Below, one piece after another: positions 62,411-64,000 of a stretch of 64,000 bases of DNA (positions within the stretch are counted from its first letter, which is position 1; the number at the start of each line of letters is the position of its first letter). The position numbers and the translations under genes are program-made. The notes beneath the pieces were generated by a model that saw nothing but the letters and a program-made list of their open reading frames with translations, was not told the origin of the DNA and searched no databases. Source of the DNA: Macrococcus hajekii. Its GTDB lineage: Bacteria; Bacillota; Bacilli; Staphylococcales; Staphylococcaceae. The stretch covers positions 62,001 to 126,000 of the forward strand of contig NZ_SCWE01000004.1 in NCBI RefSeq assembly GCF_004359505.1, given 5' to 3'.

Positions 62411-64000
62411 TTGATTTTACTACAGGCAAGTCAGCTGAATAAATCATTTGGTGAAGAAGATATCTTCACCGATGTCAAAATAGAAATTAAAACGCATGAT
62501 CGTATTGCCATCGTCGGACGTAACGGTGCAGGTAAGACAACATTGATGAAAATACTGGCCGGTGCTGACGGCTATGACAGCGGTCATTTAATGCGTGCTA
62601 AAAATATCAACATCGGTTACTTAACGCAGCAGATGACACTGGATGCTGAAGGTACTGTCTATGAGGCAATGTTAAAGCCATTCAGTCATTTGATTGATAT
62701 GCAGAAGAAACTGACAGGTATTACGACCTATCTCGCTGAAGAAAGTGATCAGGCAGGAACTCCCGCATATGAACAGAAACTCTCAGAATTCGAAAAACTG
62801 CAGCTTCAATTTGAAAATGCTGGCGGTTACCAGTATGAGCAAAAAATAAAAATGATTCTGACAGGTCTTAACTTCTCACCTGACGATTTTCACCAAAAAA
62901 TCGATTACTTTTCCGGTGGTCAGAAAACACGTCTCGCATTAGCAGAAATGCTAATACGTGAGCCAGACCTGCTTATGCTGGATGAGCCGACCAACCATCT
63001 GGATATGGAGACAACGGCATGGCTGGAAAATTATTTAACGACTTATCAAGGCGCAATCGTCGTTATTTCCCATGACCGTTATTTCCTCGATAAAGTCGTC
63101 AACACTGTTTATGATGTAGCGCTTGGACGTGTGACGCGTTATGTTGGTAATTATTCTAAATTCATCGAACTTCGCGATGCTTTCTACGATAAAATGTCAG
63201 CTGAATATGAAAGACAGCAGGCTGAAATTAACCGACTGGAAACATTTGTCCAAAAAAACATCACCCGTGCCTCTACTTCAGGCATGGCAAAAAGCAGACG
63301 TAAAATTCTTGAGAAGATGACACGTATTGAGCCGCCTAAGCTAGATGACCACTCTGTAAATCTTCAGTTCCACATCGACCGCGAGTCAGGTAATGATGTA
63401 CTGGACGTTAAGAACCTTGAAGTCGGCTACAGCGAACCTATCACTTCTCCTATTACATTTGACGTTAAAAAACAGGATGCCATCGCAGTTATAGGTCCTA
63501 ATGGTATTGGGAAAACGACTCTAATTAAAACGATAGCAAAGAAACTAGCAGCATTAGATGGAGAAATTAGATATGGTGCTAATGTTTCAATCGGTTATTA
63601 TGATCAAAAACAGGCTGAATTCAAATCATCTAATACTGTACTGGAAGAACTCTGGCAATACTATCCTCATATGGCTGAAAAAGATATCCGTTCAGTCCTG
63701 GGTCGTTTTCTTTTCGTCCAGGACGATGTCAAAAAAATGATTAATGATTTGTCAGGTGGAGAGAAAGCACGCTTGCAGCTTGCCAAACTCAGCCTTGAGA
63801 ACAATAATCTGCTTATTTTAGACGAACCGACCAACCACCTGGATATTGATGCAAAAGAAATACTCGAGCAAGCTCTTATGACTTATCCTGGGACTATCCT
63901 ATTCGTTTCACATGACCGCTTCTTCATCAATCAAATTGCTACTAAAGTACTGAATGTTACAACTGATGGTGCTCACCTTTTTCTGGGAGACTACAACTAC
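62411..64000 (+). CDS. ABC-F family ATPase (YdiF-like), 3' end cut by window edge
   Basis: At least 530 codons from a TTG at 62411, supported by GAGGTGAG six bases upstream. Two ATP-binding cassettes are visible: Walker A IVGRNGAGKTTLMKIL and IGPNGIGKTTLI, ABC signatures FSGGQKTRLALAEML and LSGGEKARLQLAKLS, Walker B LLMLDEPTNHLDME and LLILDEPTNHLDID, each followed by VSHDR. A basic linker (KSRRKILEKM) between them is typical of ABC-F translation factors. No transmembrane domain. The YdiF name rests on position beside rex and tatA/tatC, as in Bacillus. Confidence 0.92.
   Translation, partial: MILLQASQLNKSFGEEDIFTDVKIEIKTHDRIAIVGRNGAGKTTLMKILAGADGYDSGHLMRAKNINIGYLTQQMTLDAEGTVYEAMLKPFSHLIDMQKKLTGITTYLAEESDQAGTPAYEQKLSEFEKLQLQFENAGGYQYEQKIKMILTGLNFSPDDFHQKIDYFSGGQKTRLALAEMLIREPDLLMLDEPTNHLDMETTAWLENYLTTYQGAIVVISHDRYFLDKVVNTVYDVALGRVTRYVGNYSKFIELRDAFYDKMSAEYERQQAEINRLETFVQKNITRASTSGMAKSRRKILEKMTRIEPPKLDDHSVNLQFHIDRESGNDVLDVKNLEVGYSEPITSPITFDVKKQDAIAVIGPNGIGKTTLIKTIAKKLAALDGEIRYGANVSIGYYDQKQAEFKSSNTVLEELWQYYPHMAEKDIRSVLGRFLFVQDDVKKMINDLSGGEKARLQLAKLSLENNNLLILDEPTNHLDIDAKEILEQALMTYPGTILFVSHDRFFINQIATKVLNVTTDGAHLFLGDYNY

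Overview
The window is a moderately AT-rich Firmicutes chromosome segment. It has strong Shine-Dalgarno sequences, dense short operons and a hairpin terminator at almost every convergent junction. Gene content points to the Staphylococcaceae: an IsaB-like secreted antigen, LPXTG surface proteins, aureolysin-type proteases, nos near pncB, and groESL divergent from an MroQ-like protease. A complete spermidine operon and some Bacillus-like gene order make Macrococcus, or a close relative, more likely than Staphylococcus aureus. That genus call is inference. No rRNA, tRNA, CRISPR array, insertion sequence or prophage was seen. No stretch over about 300 bases lacks a gene, except the decayed segment at 43.6-44.1 kb.

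Layout. 0-6.6 kb: pncB (runs off the left edge), an MFS transporter coupled to nos, a beta-helix protein, pncA, ppaC and a small acetyltransferase. 6.6-11.5 kb: paired SMR exporters with an oxidoreductase, an aldehyde dehydrogenase, a nitrilase-family hydrolase and a lactonase. 11.7-15.4 kb: speA-speD-speE-speB, arginine to spermidine. 15.4-19.7 kb: two paralogous MFS transporters flanking an SgrR-like regulator. 19.8-25.6 kb: an orphan LexA-controlled YolD protein, an LPXTG protein, a 53-residue membrane protein, an NTF2-like protein and two tandem M4 metalloproteases. 25.6-33.7 kb: an unrecognised possible cysteine peptidase, two small regulator/membrane-protein operons (XRE and GntR), a C45-type hydrolase, a NIPSNAP-Nudix fusion, an old yellow enzyme with a HAD phosphatase, a lipoprotein and a hemerythrin-like protein. 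33.7-42.6 kb: aminopeptidase, thioredoxin-like, GNAT, DinB-like, HelD-like, FAD oxidoreductase, LtrA and a metallophosphatase. 42.7-45.9 kb: isaB-like gene, a decayed sensor-kinase locus and a DASS carrier. 46-52.2 kb: groEL-groES with a CIRCE operator, a CPBP protease, a two-domain PPK2 and PepF. 52.2-54.9 kb: a second LPXTG protein and a VOC/nitroreductase pair. 54.9-60.6 kb: an RpiR regulator and scrR-scrB-scrK-scrA for sucrose. 60.6-64 kb: tatC, tatA, rex, and an ABC-F gene running off the right edge.

Readable control signals include a LexA box inside the yolD promoter spacer, CIRCE before groES, a Rex operator before rex, and a cre site over the -35 of the scr promoter with a ScrR-like operator downstream. 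There are palindromes before the XRE and GntR operons, two sigma-B-like promoters, and a GTTAA-N6-GTTAA box beside the decayed kinase. I found no clearly new multi-gene system. The best leads are the spermidine operon in this family, the orphan SOS-controlled YolD, the decayed sensor locus with its intact-looking upstream box, and the unassigned cysteine-peptidase-like gene.
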